From Shewanella sp. MTB7 (GTDB lineage: Bacteria > Pseudomonadota > Gammaproteobacteria > Enterobacterales > Shewanellaceae): a stretch of 64,000 bases of DNA. The notes below the pieces were generated by a model. It was not told the DNA's origin. It searched no databases and was given only the letters and a program-made list of their open reading frames with translations. Location of the stretch: assembly GCF_027571385.1 (NCBI RefSeq), contig NZ_CP085636.1:1302001-1366000 (forward strand), written 5' to 3'. Every line of letters starts with the position of its first letter. Positions within the stretch are counted from its first letter, which is position 1. Of the stretch, positions 18,484-26,974 are shown piece by piece. The position numbers and the translations under genes are program-made.

Positions 18484-18642
18484 GTTGCTCTAACTCGAAA
18501 CTCGAAAACTGGACCCTGAGATCAACTCAGGAAGACGACTATCACGTCATGCTGAATTCGTTTCAGTATCCAGTGCTTAACTCTCACATTGTTTTCTAGC
18601 GCTTACCAGTTCAAGGCTGTTACCCCTTATAGCTCAAGGTTG

Positions 18643-20082
18643 TTAGCGTAAAAATAGCTTATATAACATGGCTTGGATACCTGTGCCATAAGGTGGGTGA
18701 ACAAACTTACCTGTGTTAAATTTGCCTCTGCTTAATACTGTTTTAGCGTGGCTTAAAGTGAGGAATCCCTCCTTACCATGGTAGTGGCCCATACCTGAAG
18801 GACCTATGCCACCAAAAGGCGCATCATCGGCAGCGACGTGGAAGACTGTTTCATTAATACATACACCACCAGAATGTGTGTGGTTGAGTACCAACTCTTG
18901 AGTTTGTTGATTAAAGCTCATTAAGTAGAGAGCAAGTGGACGTGGTCTGTCATTGATATAGGCAATCGCCTCATCTAATGAGTCATACCCTATGATAGGC
19001 AGAAGAGGTCCGAAGATCTCATCCTGCATTAAAGTCATCTCATCGCTGACATTGGTGATGAGTTGAGTGGGAATTTTTCGCTTGGCAATATTGATAGCCT
19101 CACCATTGGCACTGACCACTGCAGCGCCCTTGGCTTGTGCGTCTTCAAGCACTGAGGTTAAGCGGTCGAATTGGCGCTTATTGATAATAGAACCATAGTC
19201 ATTGTTATCGCTAACTTTGCCATACATGGCGTTGAACTTTTTCTGGTAGGCCGTGATAAATTCAGCTTGTTTAGCTTTTGGCACTAATACGTAATCCGGT
19301 GCGACACAGATCTGTCCTGAATTGAGACATTTACCATAGATCATACGCTCAACAGCAATATCAATTGGCATATCAGGGGCAACAAGTACGGGAGATTTTC
19401 CACCGAGCTCGAGTGTGACTGGGGTTAAGTTGGCCGCCGCCGCTCGCATTACGTGACGCCCAACGGTGGTTGAGCCGGTAAAGAGCAAGTGATCGAAGGG
19501 CAGTGAAGAGAACTCTGCGGCGACATCAGCCTCTCCCTCAACGACGGCGACCGTGGTTTTATCAAAAATGCTAGTTAACATCTCTGTGATCACTTTATTG
19601 GTTTCAGGGGTGAATTCTGAAAGCTTTAACATGGCACGATTACCAGCAGAGAGTGCTGTGATCAAAGGGCCGACGGAGAGCATTACAGGGAAGTTCCAAG
19701 GCACGATAATACCCACTACACCGAGAGGCTGGTATTGGACATTAATCTTAGCGGGAGCAAGTAAGAGTCCCGCATGACGATGGCTCGGCTTCATCCACTT
19801 TTTCAGATTTTTAAGGCTGTAATTGACGTTGTTGATACAGGGCATGATATCTGAGATTAAGGTGTCATCGGTTGAGCGACTGCCATAATCCCGATTGAGT
19901 GCGTCGGCTAACGGCTGTTTAAACTTGAGCAATGCTGTTTTTAGATTATTGAGTTGTGTAACTCTATGTTCATAGGTCGGGGCGGGTTGAGAGCGATAAC
20001 TTTGCTGCTGAGATTGAAGTAGCTCGGTTAAATTAATGCCTTGGTCTGCTTCATTGTCAGTTTGTTGAAGTGGCATGTTCAT
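18643..20082 (-). CDS. aldehyde dehydrogenase, coniferyl-aldehyde-dehydrogenase type
   Basis: NAD(P)-dependent oxidation of an aldehyde to its acid. The 479-residue protein carries VPWNFPVML (cofactor/substrate loop), FTGSTTVGR (the Rossmann turn), LELGGKSP with the general-base Glu (near 230), and GQICVAPDYV with the catalytic Cys (near 264). The general shape and the WMKPSHR and GGVCINETVFH segments agree with the coniferyl aldehyde dehydrogenase/ALDH3-like branch. The C-terminus has a hydrophobic and basic tail (GIQAMLYKLFLR). AGGAGAGAG precedes ATG 20082. A TetR-type palindrome lies about 57 bp upstream. The actual substrate could be aromatic or long-chain aldehydes. Confidence 0.88.
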   Translation of the reverse strand: MNMPLQQTDNEADQGINLTELLQSQQQSYRSQPAPTYEHRVTQLNNLKTALLKFKQPLADALNRDYGSRSTDDTLISDIMPCINNVNYSLKNLKKWMKPSHRHAGLLLAPAKINVQYQPLGVVGIIVPWNFPVMLSVGPLITALSAGNRAMLKLSEFTPETNKVITEMLTSIFDKTTVAVVEGEADVAAEFSSLPFDHLLFTGSTTVGRHVMRAAAANLTPVTLELGGKSPVLVAPDMPIDIAVERMIYGKCLNSGQICVAPDYVLVPKAKQAEFITAYQKKFNAMYGKVSDNNDYGSIINKRQFDRLTSVLEDAQAKGAAVVSANGEAINIAKRKIPTQLITNVSDEMTLMQDEIFGPLLPIIGYDSLDEAIAYINDRPRPLALYLMSFNQQTQELVLNHTHSGGVCINETVFHVAADDAPFGGIGPSGMGHYHGKEGFLTLSHAKTVLSRGKFNTGKFVHPPYGTGIQAMLYKLFLR

Positions 20083-20138
20083 GTGCGCTCTCTCCTAGTT
20101 TTCTGTGATTGTTTTATAGCTTAAATTACAACTCTTGC

Positions 20139-20158
20139 GACCGACTGATTGGTCGGTC
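20139..20158. promoter_or_regulatory. 20-bp palindromic operator before the aldehyde dehydrogenase gene
   Basis: GACCGAC-TGATTG-GTCGGTC has perfect 7-bp arms, a common TetR operator design. It stands 57 bp upstream of the start codon of the gene at 18643-20082, whose operon-mate is a TetR gene. Confidence 0.7.
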
Positions 20159-20268
20159 TATTGTTGATATACTAATCTAGTGAGTAAAAAACGTCCAGCG
20201 TTTATATGTACTGTTGTTCAGGAAGAGAGGGAGATGTTGTTTATTGGTTTTTGTCTTACGGCTTAGGA

Positions 20269-21075
20269 TTACGCGATAGCGCGGATAATCCCCATGTTGA
20301 ACCAGGCTCGTATCGCTTGCAATACTTTTGCTGGAGCCTGCTCTTCATCGAAATAGTTAAGCATCAACTCGCATTGTTGCGCCAAAGTCTGCCCTTTCAG
20401 AAACCCTTCCAATAGCAGCAGCTGGTATTCGGTGAGGGAGATAAATTCAGTGAGTCGCTCTTCACCTCGCCAGAGTAACCAGGCACTGGCAATACTGTAG
20501 TCAGGTTGTGGGGGTGTTTGCTGATTTTTTAATGCTTGCCAACTTTCTACGGCATTGCTCTGGCACTTAAAAATTTGCACACTTGAATGAAACCTAAAAC
20601 GGCTCTCGGGCCAATGCTCTGGGGCAAGTTGCTCTAGTTCAGAGAAGCTAGCTCTCGATTGCTCTTCTGCATCGAAGGCGTTGAGTAGACGTCGCTCGAA
20701 AGCTGCGATATGGGACAAAATAGGGTGTTGGCTGAAAAAGGTATCGTCATGTAAAAAGAGGGGCAAGGCATCACAAAAATGTCGCAAGGAGCGATAAGAT
20801 GAAGGATGAGCCTTGATGTACTCTTGCGCCATCTTGTCAAAAAGTTCATCACCGAGGTAGATGCCTAACATTTCGTGATCTGTCTCTATCGTCTCAATTA
20901 GTCTTAGCCGATAAGCGCTGGCATAGATACCCAGTCGAGTTTGACTATCTTCATCACTCTTCGCCGAGATTAAGGAGGAGAAGGCTAAAAGCTCATTGCT
21001 TTGGGCGTTATCACAGCGCTTATCCGATAGGATGTAAGCCATAAAAAGTTCTTGGGTTTGCTTAAGACTTGCCAT
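20269..21075 (-). CDS. bufC: BufC/HvfC-like MNIO partner protein
   Basis: The N-terminal 90 or so residues (SLKQTQELFMAYIL, then LGIYASAYRLRLIETIETDHEMLGIYLG) match the putative DNA-binding domain formerly DUF2063, now known as the HvfC/BufC partner of DUF692 enzymes that presents the precursor peptide. The YHPSYR-type element of this family appears as AHPSSYRSLRHF. The rest is a helical C-terminal domain. I chose ATG 21075 because AGGA lies 8 bases before it; upstream ATGs lack spacing. The gene overlaps the end of bufB by 14 bases, so the two are translationally coupled. It is the last gene of the three-gene operon. Confidence 0.85.
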   Translation of the reverse strand: MASLKQTQELFMAYILSDKRCDNAQSNELLAFSSLISAKSDEDSQTRLGIYASAYRLRLIETIETDHEMLGIYLGDELFDKMAQEYIKAHPSSYRSLRHFCDALPLFLHDDTFFSQHPILSHIAAFERRLLNAFDAEEQSRASFSELEQLAPEHWPESRFRFHSSVQIFKCQSNAVESWQALKNQQTPPQPDYSIASAWLLWRGEERLTEFISLTEYQLLLLEGFLKGQTLAQQCELMLNYFDEEQAPAKVLQAIRAWFNMGIIRAIA

Positions 21076-21967
21076 CAAAGACATTCCTGTTGTGGCCGAT
21101 TTTATCAAGAGCATCTAGATGAGACTGTAACCCCGGCAAGGTCTTAATCGCAATACCTCTGGCTATGTCTAGCTCCTGTTCAAGGCCTGAAAACTCGGGA
21201 ATGTTTCCGTCTCTTTCGATCATTGTACTGACAGCTCCAAAACGTGCTAAGGCAGTACGGTAGAGCTCCCAAACACTGTCTGGCACGTCGTGGTCATGGG
21301 TGTCGATGACATAATTCCCATAATCTGAATGGCCTGCTAGATGAAATTGTTGTACTCGCTTTGGATCGATCTTATTAAGGTATGTCACGGGATCGAAATG
21401 ATGGTTTCTGGCGCTCACATAGATGTTGTTGATATCGAGCAACACCAGGCAGTCGGCTTGTTCTGCGACTGCGTTCAAAAAGGTCCACTCATCCATGGTT
21501 GAGTCTTTATAGGACAGGTAGCTTGAGACGTTTTCTAAAAGAATTCGTCTGCCGAGAAAGTCCTGCACGGTACGTACGCGCTTAGCTACGTGATTAATTG
21601 TCTCCTCTGTGTAGGGCAGAGGGAGGAGATCATGACTATTAACCCCGTGAATGGAGGTCCAGCAAATATGATCTGAGATCCATTTAGGTTGCACGTCGTT
21701 GGCCAATTTTTTTAGGGCCGTTAAATACTCCATATCTAACGGATCGGTACTGCCAATGGACATGGACACGCCGTGCATAACAATAGGGTATTGTTCGGCG
21801 ATGGCGTCAAGGTAATACCTGGGTTTACCACCGGCAACCATGTAGTTTTCTGATAAGACCTCGAACCAATCTATGTCGGGACGAGTGTTTAGGACATGAT
21901 CAAAATGATGGGTTCTTAAGCCCAATCCAAATCCAAGAAAATCTTGTGTCAGTGCCGTTTCTGTCAC
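21062..21967 (-). CDS. bufB: MNIO (DUF692) iron enzyme, BufB/HvfB-like
   Basis: Multinuclear non-heme iron oxidative enzymes of the DUF692 family modify Cys residues in small precursor proteins, for example to oxazolone or thiooxazole groups in methanobactin and bufferin pathways. The TIM-barrel signature is visible: GLGLRTHHF at the N-terminus, WFEVLSENYM, VMHGVSMSIGS, ILLENVSSYLS, LLDINNIYVSARNH, and FHLAGHSDYGNYVIDTHDHDV. These supply the His/Asp/Glu/Asn iron ligands. The length (301) is normal. The start is GTG 21967. The substrate is almost certainly the Cys-rich lipoprotein encoded 79 bp upstream, and BufC follows with overlap. Confidence 0.92.
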   Translation of the reverse strand: MTETALTQDFLGFGLGLRTHHFDHVLNTRPDIDWFEVLSENYMVAGGKPRYYLDAIAEQYPIVMHGVSMSIGSTDPLDMEYLTALKKLANDVQPKWISDHICWTSIHGVNSHDLLPLPYTEETINHVAKRVRTVQDFLGRRILLENVSSYLSYKDSTMDEWTFLNAVAEQADCLVLLDINNIYVSARNHHFDPVTYLNKIDPKRVQQFHLAGHSDYGNYVIDTHDHDVPDSVWELYRTALARFGAVSTMIERDGNIPEFSGLEQELDIARGIAIKTLPGLQSHLDALDKIGHNRNVFDGKS

Positions 21968-22046
21968 TCAGTGGCTACCTCAATGAATGATAAATGAAGG
22001 CACCTACAACCGAAATGGCTAATCGGTGCCAGTGTCTCTAATGGTA

Positions 22047-22514
22047 TTAAGCGCCTACCTTGCCGCCAATATCAGCACAAGCTTTTGCTGGAGTAGCGAC
22101 AAAACCAGTGCCTTTACAGCTAGCATGTCCGCCGCAAGCGTTATTGGCTGTTTTACAATCATTGTGGCCTTTACAAACGTTAACGCTGTAGCAATGTACT
22201 AGATCTGTTTTAGCGATACTGCCGACCCAATCATCCTGCACCTTTCCGCCTACATCCCCGCAACTTTTAGCTGACATGGCGACAAAGCCAGTGCCTTTAC
22301 AGCTGGCATGACCGCCACAGGCATTGGTTGCTGTTTTACAATCGTTATGACCCTTACAGGCATTGACACCATAACAGTGAACGAGATCACTGCTACCTTT
22401 TGCCATAGCAGCTTGAGTCGTCTCTGATTTTTCAGTACTAGCACAACCAGTGAGTCCGGCCATAGCGAGTGCAAGTGCTGCACCTGTCAGAGTGGCTTGA
22501 GCTTTAGTATTCAT
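22047..22514 (-). CDS. bufA: bufferin-like Cys-rich lipoprotein precursor with two tandem cores
   Basis: This is the probable substrate of the adjacent MNIO enzyme. The 155-residue product starts with a lipoprotein signal: Lys4, a hydrophobic stretch, and lipobox LTGC with Cys24; Ala at +2 predicts outer-membrane sorting. After an 18-residue linker come two near-identical modules, residues 43-92 and 104-153 (period 61). Each contains the pattern [30 protein letters not shown]...C. Six Cys per module make 12 in all, at 47, 53, 59, 66, 72, 85 and 108, 114, 120, 127, 133, 146. The CKGxxDCKTA-type pattern is that of BufA2-class bufferins, which sequester copper in the periplasm. A doubled core and a lipid anchor are not what I remember for the family. 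GGGGAATATC precedes the ATG. Confidence 0.85.
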   Translation of the reverse strand: MNTKAQATLTGAALALAMAGLTGCASTEKSETTQAAMAKGSSDLVHCYGVNACKGHNDCKTATNACGGHASCKGTGFVAMSAKSCGDVGGKVQDDWVGSIAKTDLVHCYSVNVCKGHNDCKTANNACGGHASCKGTGFVATPAKACADIGGKVGA

Positions 22515-23064
22515 GATATTCCCCTTTTTGATTGATTATTAAACTCAGGTATAAGATTAGTGACTATTTTCAGGTAACCACATAAAAAATCTGTATAGAC
22601 AATAAACAGTTTATTTATCTGCTCTAAAATGGTCATCACATCTACCTAGATTCAAGACCGAGCATAGATAGGTAAAATTTCATCAGTGTGTAAGTCATAA
22701 ATATCAAATATTGGTTTATTGCTTTGTAATTACTGCTCTTGGTAGTGATTTTGGTTGGTGTTTGTCTTAATATTAGTTTATGTATTTGTTACGCGAAGAG
22801 GGCGGTTGTAGGTCGATAAATAAGCTGTTGATATCGAATATTGTGATAGAGGAATGTTTATTGCTCGATAGATAGTGTGATCTTAGTCAAGATTTTTATC
22901 TGAATATCAAACTAGAATTAATTTAGAGGTTAACTGATAAAGGGTCTGCTGTGCCGTTGTTATTGAACATATAAATTCAATGGGGCAGTGCTTGCTATAT
23001 TTTAGGTGACTATCAAAACTGGAATCTGTGGTTAGTGGTAGTTTGGGTATTATAGGAGATTGAT
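22515..23064. other. 550-bp intergenic region, divergent promoters
   Basis: Separates the bufferin operon from the universal stress genes. It is A/T-rich and contains no reading frame I would defend. A TGTGATCTTAGTCAAGAT stretch at about 22877-22894 lies 170 bp before the first usp gene and could be a regulator site, but I could not assign it. Confidence 0.35.
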
Positions 23065-23496
23065 ATGAGAACTCGACAAATACTTTGTCCAACTGATTTT
23101 TCTGATACTGCGTCTCATGCATTAAGGTATGCTATTGAAATGGCAAACTTTTATCATGTGGGTTTGAGATTGATTAATGTTGTCGATCAGCCTATTGGTG
23201 CGGAAAATTATCAAATATTAGCTATTACACCAGAGGAGCTGGCTAAGAATATGGAAGTGGCTGCCGCAGATAAGATGCGACATCTTCTCTCTGGCCTTAA
23301 GAGTGAGCTTCCCATGGAGACTGTGATTAGGCGTGGCTTACCTATCGAGGAGATTTTAGCGGATGCCATCGAGTCTGATGCTGGTATGATAGTGATGGCC
23401 AGCCATGGTCGAAGTGGCTTATCTCACTTCTTGCACACGAATGTCGCCGAAGGCGTCGCTAATGGGGCCAAATGCCCTGTTTTGGTTGTAAAGTAG
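23065..23496 (+). CDS. universal stress protein (UspA family), copy 1
   Basis: A single-domain Usp of 143 residues. It starts MRTRQILCPTDFSDTASHAL, typical of the family's first strand and nucleotide-contacting Asp. Near the C-terminus are MASHGRSGLSHFLHTNVAEGV and CPVLVVK, covering the G-x2-G-x9 ATP-binding motif, although the usual final GS is EG here. Usps are cytoplasmic stress-survival proteins that bind ATP or ligands. AGGAG is at good distance from the ATG. A paralogue follows 75 bp downstream. Confidence 0.92.
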   Translation: MRTRQILCPTDFSDTASHALRYAIEMANFYHVGLRLINVVDQPIGAENYQILAITPEELAKNMEVAAADKMRHLLSGLKSELPMETVIRRGLPIEEILADAIESDAGMIVMASHGRSGLSHFLHTNVAEGVANGAKCPVLVVK

Positions 23497-23571
23497 TACT
23501 TTATTAAGGATTAGACCGTAAACATGACGGTTTAAATTTTCATTTAAGTAATGGATTAGATAGGAGGTTCT

Positions 23572-24015
23572 GTGCGTACTCGTCAAATACTATGTCCAAC
23601 CGATTTTTCTGAAACGGCATCTCATGCGCTAAAATACGCCATCGAAATGGCAAATTTGTATCATGTGAATATTAGGTTGCTGCATGTAATGAGCGACATG
23701 TTCGGTCAGCATGACTATGGCATTGTTGTCGAAGCTCCAGTGGAATTGGACCATCAAGTGGAGAATTTTTCACGTGAAAAACTCACAGCGTTAGCCGCTG
23801 AGATCGACACTTTCTTAGATGGAGAACTAAGGGTTATTCCAGTGCTCAGAAGTGGAGATGTGATGTCACAAGTCATTGAGGAGAGTATAGAGCAAGATGT
23901 CGGGATGATAGTGGTCGCAAGCCATGGTCATACTGGTTTGTCTCATCTGCTTAACCCCAACGTGGCTGAAGCCATTACCAATAAGGCTAAATGTCCGGTG
24001 TTAGTGGTAAAGTGA
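23572..24015 (+). CDS. universal stress protein (UspA family), copy 2
   Basis: A 147-residue paralogue of the upstream gene, with nearly the same opening (RTRQILCPTDFSETASHAL) and end (SHGHTGLSHLLNPNVAEAI, CPVLVVK). The middle part differs, so the duplication is not very recent. The start is GTG with a near-perfect AGGAGG upstream. The two proteins may form homo- or heterodimers. They are probably co-transcribed, as there is no hairpin between them. Confidence 0.92.
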   Translation: MRTRQILCPTDFSETASHALKYAIEMANLYHVNIRLLHVMSDMFGQHDYGIVVEAPVELDHQVENFSREKLTALAAEIDTFLDGELRVIPVLRSGDVMSQVIEESIEQDVGMIVVASHGHTGLSHLLNPNVAEAITNKAKCPVLVVK

Positions 24016-24061
24016 GTTAGGTAAATTAATGGCATTATTAAATGAGCCAGTTGCTGATTTA

Positions 24062-24898
24062 TTACATTTTGCCTCGGCAAACTGAGATCACCGCGGCAAT
24101 CACTGGCTCACTTATTCTACTGGCATTATAAGCCAGCCCAATCTGCTTTATCAGTTTCTCTCCTGCTATCGGTCGCAATACCAAGGCATTATTGTGTTTT
24201 ATTTCCTGCCAGTCAGGTAGAAGTGCTGCGCCTACACCGGCGCAGACTAAGGGCCAAGTGTATTCAATCGTGCGTATATTAGCCCTCGTTTGAACCTGGA
24301 TACCCGACTTTGCCATGGTTTGCTTTAACCTATCGAGTGCATCGCAAGGTGTTCGATTGATAAAGGGAAGTGCGTCGAGATCCTCAACCTTGATGAGAAG
24401 TTTCGAGGCTAAAGACCAGTTCGCTGGGATGGCAAGTTGGTATTTGTCTTCCCAAATAGGGATAAAATCTTCACTACTCGATACAGACTGAGATAGCACC
24501 ACTCTGGCGTCAGAGGGTTCATCTGGATCCACAAGGGTTAGCTCTACATTGTCGATTCTTTGGGTAAGCTCAGTAAGCAGCTCACTCATCCTTTGTGCAC
24601 CTAGAGAGCGCATTAAACCCAGACGAAGTGGAACTGGGGTTGGGCTATCTTTGAACAGATGAAGAATAGCTTGTTCGTTTTCACTCATCTCTCTTGCCAG
24701 AGGATAGAGTTTATCGGCGGCGGATGTGGGGCGTACGCCGCCGGGATGGCGCACAAAAAGCTCGACGTTAAGCTGTTGTTCCAGCTGAGAAATAGCAGCT
24801 GTGATTGAGGGTTGAGAGACGAAACACTGGCGTGAAGCTGCCGTGATACTGCCCTGCTCATAAACAGATTGAAAATAGTGTATTGCTCTTAACTTCAC
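24062..24898 (-). CDS. LysR-family transcriptional regulator
   Basis: 278 residues. The N-terminal helix-turn-helix is plain (YFQSVYEQGSITAASRQCF, then SITAAISQLEQQLNVELFVRH). The effector domain (LRLGLMRSLGAQRMSELL) is slightly shorter than usual. GTG start with AAGGA upstream. It converges on the usp pair. Its target is unclear because the upstream gap of 155 bp leads to the end of the YkgJ-like gene on the same strand. Confidence 0.88.
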   Translation of the reverse strand: MKLRAIHYFQSVYEQGSITAASRQCFVSQPSITAAISQLEQQLNVELFVRHPGGVRPTSAADKLYPLAREMSENEQAILHLFKDSPTPVPLRLGLMRSLGAQRMSELLTELTQRIDNVELTLVDPDEPSDARVVLSQSVSSSEDFIPIWEDKYQLAIPANWSLASKLLIKVEDLDALPFINRTPCDALDRLKQTMAKSGIQVQTRANIRTIEYTWPLVCAGVGAALLPDWQEIKHNNALVLRPIAGEKLIKQIGLAYNASRISEPVIAAVISVCRGKM

Positions 24899-25053
24899 TG
24901 AATATCCTTAATAAGCTCAAAAGCTACGAGCTGAGGTATAAGCGTTAGCTTACTCAGGATAGACTATGTTAACAAGGTTGAGCTATAGGCCGTTGTTATA
25001 CCAAGCGGTTTCACTCTCCGAAAATAGGCTAGTGAGTTTAATTTCAGATTAGC

Positions 25054-25344
25054 TCACATATTATCGTTACGTTCTGTTTCGCACTCGTAGGATCCCATCT
25101 CAAACTCGCGGCATACCCAGGGGCGATTTTCGTAGATAGTGCACATCTTGGTTTCACGATCTAAAGCTGAACACCAGCCATCGCTTAAGCGACGCATGAC
25201 TTCACCTCCCCATTCGGCAACGTCAATATGTTCTTCTGGTACACCTGTTTCTGAGATTAGCAGTACCTGAAGACGGCAGCAGCAGGCCTGACAGTTTGCG
25301 CAGGTTATTTCTGGGTTTGGGGGATTAATGACTTCTATGATCAT
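25054..25344 (-). CDS. YkgJ-family cysteine-cluster protein
   Basis: A 96-residue protein with a Cys-rich pattern: ITCANCQACCCRL near the start, then WCSALDRETKMCTIYENRPWVCREFEMG. This matches the zinc/iron-chelating YkgJ-type CxxCxxCC...C...C..RP..C family of unknown function. I chose ATG 25344; the longer frame from 25416 adds a hydrophobic leader with no Shine-Dalgarno sequence and is less like the family. The cysteines probably bind Zn or an iron-sulfur cluster in the cytoplasm. Confidence 0.82.
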   Translation of the reverse strand: MIIEVINPPNPEITCANCQACCCRLQVLLISETGVPEEHIDVAEWGGEVMRRLSDGWCSALDRETKMCTIYENRPWVCREFEMGSYECETERNDNM

Positions 25345-25522
25345 GGTGAACTTTAATAATATCAGAAGGCGACAGAATACCGCAAAAACGGGGCTTTTGT
25401 CTGTGTTTGTGATCATAGGAGGATACAGCCCTTATCATCTCGGTTTTTCAACAACATAGACGTTCACATTTTTTTTCACATTATAGGGGTAAAATTCTTA
25501 GCTGAATTCTTTGGGGAAAATA

Positions 25523-26248
25523 ATGAGCAAGTTAATTAAACATAGAATCAGCAAAGAGACCTTTGTGCGTCAGCACTTTATCTTTCCGGGAGTGCTATTT
25601 GTTACGTTGGCGATTATTTTTGAATATTTTCAGTTCGATATTCCAATCGCTAAATTTTGGTTTGAGCTAGAGGGAGGAGAGACTCAATGGTCACTGAGGC
25701 GCGCGTGGTTTTTGGAAAATATCATGCATATTGGAGGACGAAATTTAGTCATCCTCCTTGCCGTTATCGTGCTCACTTTCTTGATGCTAAGTTTGTGGAA
25801 ACCGAGAATTAAACCTTTTAGAAAGAGCTTAGCACTGTTATTTATTAGCGTACTTAGCACTGTTTTACTTGTTCGAGTTGGCAAAGATCTTAGCCATGTG
25901 AGCTGTCCCTGGGATCAGTCCATGTTTGGTGGTAGCCACTATTATCTCCCTATTTTTGCCAAACTCCCCACTGATAGTGAGTTTGGCGTTTGTTTTCCAG
26001 GCGGTCATTCCAGTGGTGGCTTTGCGTGGGTTGCTCTCTACTACTTTGCCTATCAGAATTGTCCAAAACAGAGGTGGAAAGGCTTGGTGTTCGGTCTGGT
26101 TTTAGGCGGGATATTTAGTTTAAGTCAACAACTTCGTGGAGCTCATTTCTTTTCACATGGAATATGGAGCTTAGGTATCGCTTGGCTGGTGTCGACGAGC
26201 TTTTACTATCTGTTTTATGTTAGAACCTGGCATTCGTCGACCCCTTAA
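25523..26248 (+). CDS. PAP2-superfamily membrane phosphatase
   Basis: An integral membrane phosphatase of about 241 residues with five to six hydrophobic segments. The acid-phosphatase motifs are present: Lys/Asp in VGKDLSHVSCPWD, PGGHSSGG (the C2 motif with its catalytic His) and RGAHFFSHGIWS (the C3 Arg-His). Substrates in this family include undecaprenyl-, phosphatidyl- and lipid A phosphates. The SCPWD element and size recall the lipid A or kinase-linked PAP2 proteins of Gammaproteobacteria. I set the start at ATG 25523, seven bases after GGGGA, rather than at TTG 25511. Localisation is the inner membrane with the active site in the periplasm. Confidence 0.87.
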   Translation: MSKLIKHRISKETFVRQHFIFPGVLFVTLAIIFEYFQFDIPIAKFWFELEGGETQWSLRRAWFLENIMHIGGRNLVILLAVIVLTFLMLSLWKPRIKPFRKSLALLFISVLSTVLLVRVGKDLSHVSCPWDQSMFGGSHYYLPIFAKLPTDSEFGVCFPGGHSSGGFAWVALYYFAYQNCPKQRWKGLVFGLVLGGIFSLSQQLRGAHFFSHGIWSLGIAWLVSTSFYYLFYVRTWHSSTP

Positions 26249-26265
26249 ATCAATAAAAGCCAGCA

Positions 26266-26862
26266 CTATGCGCAGAGATCTTGATAAAGCTGATCCGAGA
26301 GCTGCTGAAGCGTTTCGGCCTCAGGGTGGGTATGTGCAAAGGTTCTTAAACCATAAATCCCCATCGCTAAAAAACGAGCAAGATGTTGGCTATCTCGCTT
26401 AGGGCTGAGCTCTCCTTTAGCTTGGGCTAATGCAAATACCTCGGCGAGTCCTTGCTGCCAGTTTGCCAAGTTATCGGTAATGATATTTTGCACCTCTTCA
26501 TCTTGCTGTGCCATCTCGTTCAGTGCTTTGGTGAGTAGACAGGCCTTAGCCGCTTCGCAACTAATACATTCCTGAACTGTGTTATCCAGATAGGCTTTTA
26601 GCTCGACTAATACTGGTCTGCTTCCAGTAAAGAAACCTTGAAACTCGGTACTTCTATCGGTTTTATACTGTTCTAAAGCTGCGAGTAATAAGCCTCGTTT
26701 ATTGTCGAATGCACAGTAGATGGATCCTGGGTGTAAACCTGTGGCTTTTGTCAGATCTTGCATGCTTGTCTTGCCGTAACCTTTGTCCATAAAAGCGGTC
26801 ATGGCTGATCTCAATACTTTTTCTCTATCAAACTCAGCATTACGCATCGGGCTTGTGCTCAT
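26266..26862 (-). CDS. TetR-family regulator, divergent from the Old Yellow Enzyme gene
   Basis: 198 residues with a clear TetR helix-turn-helix (FMDKGYGKTSMQDLTKATGLHPGSIYCAF). The C-terminal domain contains ECISCEAAKACL; its several Cys residues could sense electrophiles, as in E. coli NemR next to nemA. It is divergently transcribed from the OYE gene, with three palindromes in the 106-bp gap, which fits autoregulation plus repression of the reductase. Confidence 0.88.
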   Translation of the reverse strand: MSTSPMRNAEFDREKVLRSAMTAFMDKGYGKTSMQDLTKATGLHPGSIYCAFDNKRGLLLAALEQYKTDRSTEFQGFFTGSRPVLVELKAYLDNTVQECISCEAAKACLLTKALNEMAQQDEEVQNIITDNLANWQQGLAEVFALAQAKGELSPKRDSQHLARFLAMGIYGLRTFAHTHPEAETLQQLSDQLYQDLCA

Positions 26863-26890
26863 TAATCGTCTATAAACTGATTGTACTTAA

Positions 26891-26910
26891 TTTTGAATGT
26901 TTGTTCAAAA
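26891..26910. promoter_or_regulatory. TetR operator candidate 1
   Basis: TTTTGAATGTTTGTTCAAAA: 7-bp arms around a 6-base centre, in the TetR/OYE divergent gap. It shares TTGAA...TTCAA with two further sites. Confidence 0.6.
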
Positions 26911-26916
26911 TAATAC

Positions 26917-26932
26917 TTGAATGATCATTCAA
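26917..26932. promoter_or_regulatory. TetR operator candidate 2
   Basis: TTGAATGATCATTCAA is a perfect 16-bp palindrome, the best conserved of the three sites in this gap. Confidence 0.68.
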
Positions 26933-26942
26933 ATAAGAATAT

Positions 26943-26960
26943 CTTGAACGAACATTCAAG
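26943..26960. promoter_or_regulatory. TetR operator candidate 3
   Basis: CTTGAACGAACATTCAAG has perfect 6-bp outer arms. It lies 15 bp before the OYE start codon, where bound repressor would block initiation. Confidence 0.6.
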
Positions 26961-26974
26961 AAACAGAGTTGGCT

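Noticed and set aside
18484..18642. Possible repeat with GTCATGCTGAATTCGTTTCAG between TetR and aldehyde dehydrogenase genes (first 20 bases of interest only)
   Set aside because: It recalls a common interspersed repeat, but there is only one copy in the window, so no element can be defined.
22877..22894. TGTGATCTTAGTCAAGAT as a CRP- or FNR-like site
   Set aside because: Only one half-site fits either consensus; not enough to assign a regulator.
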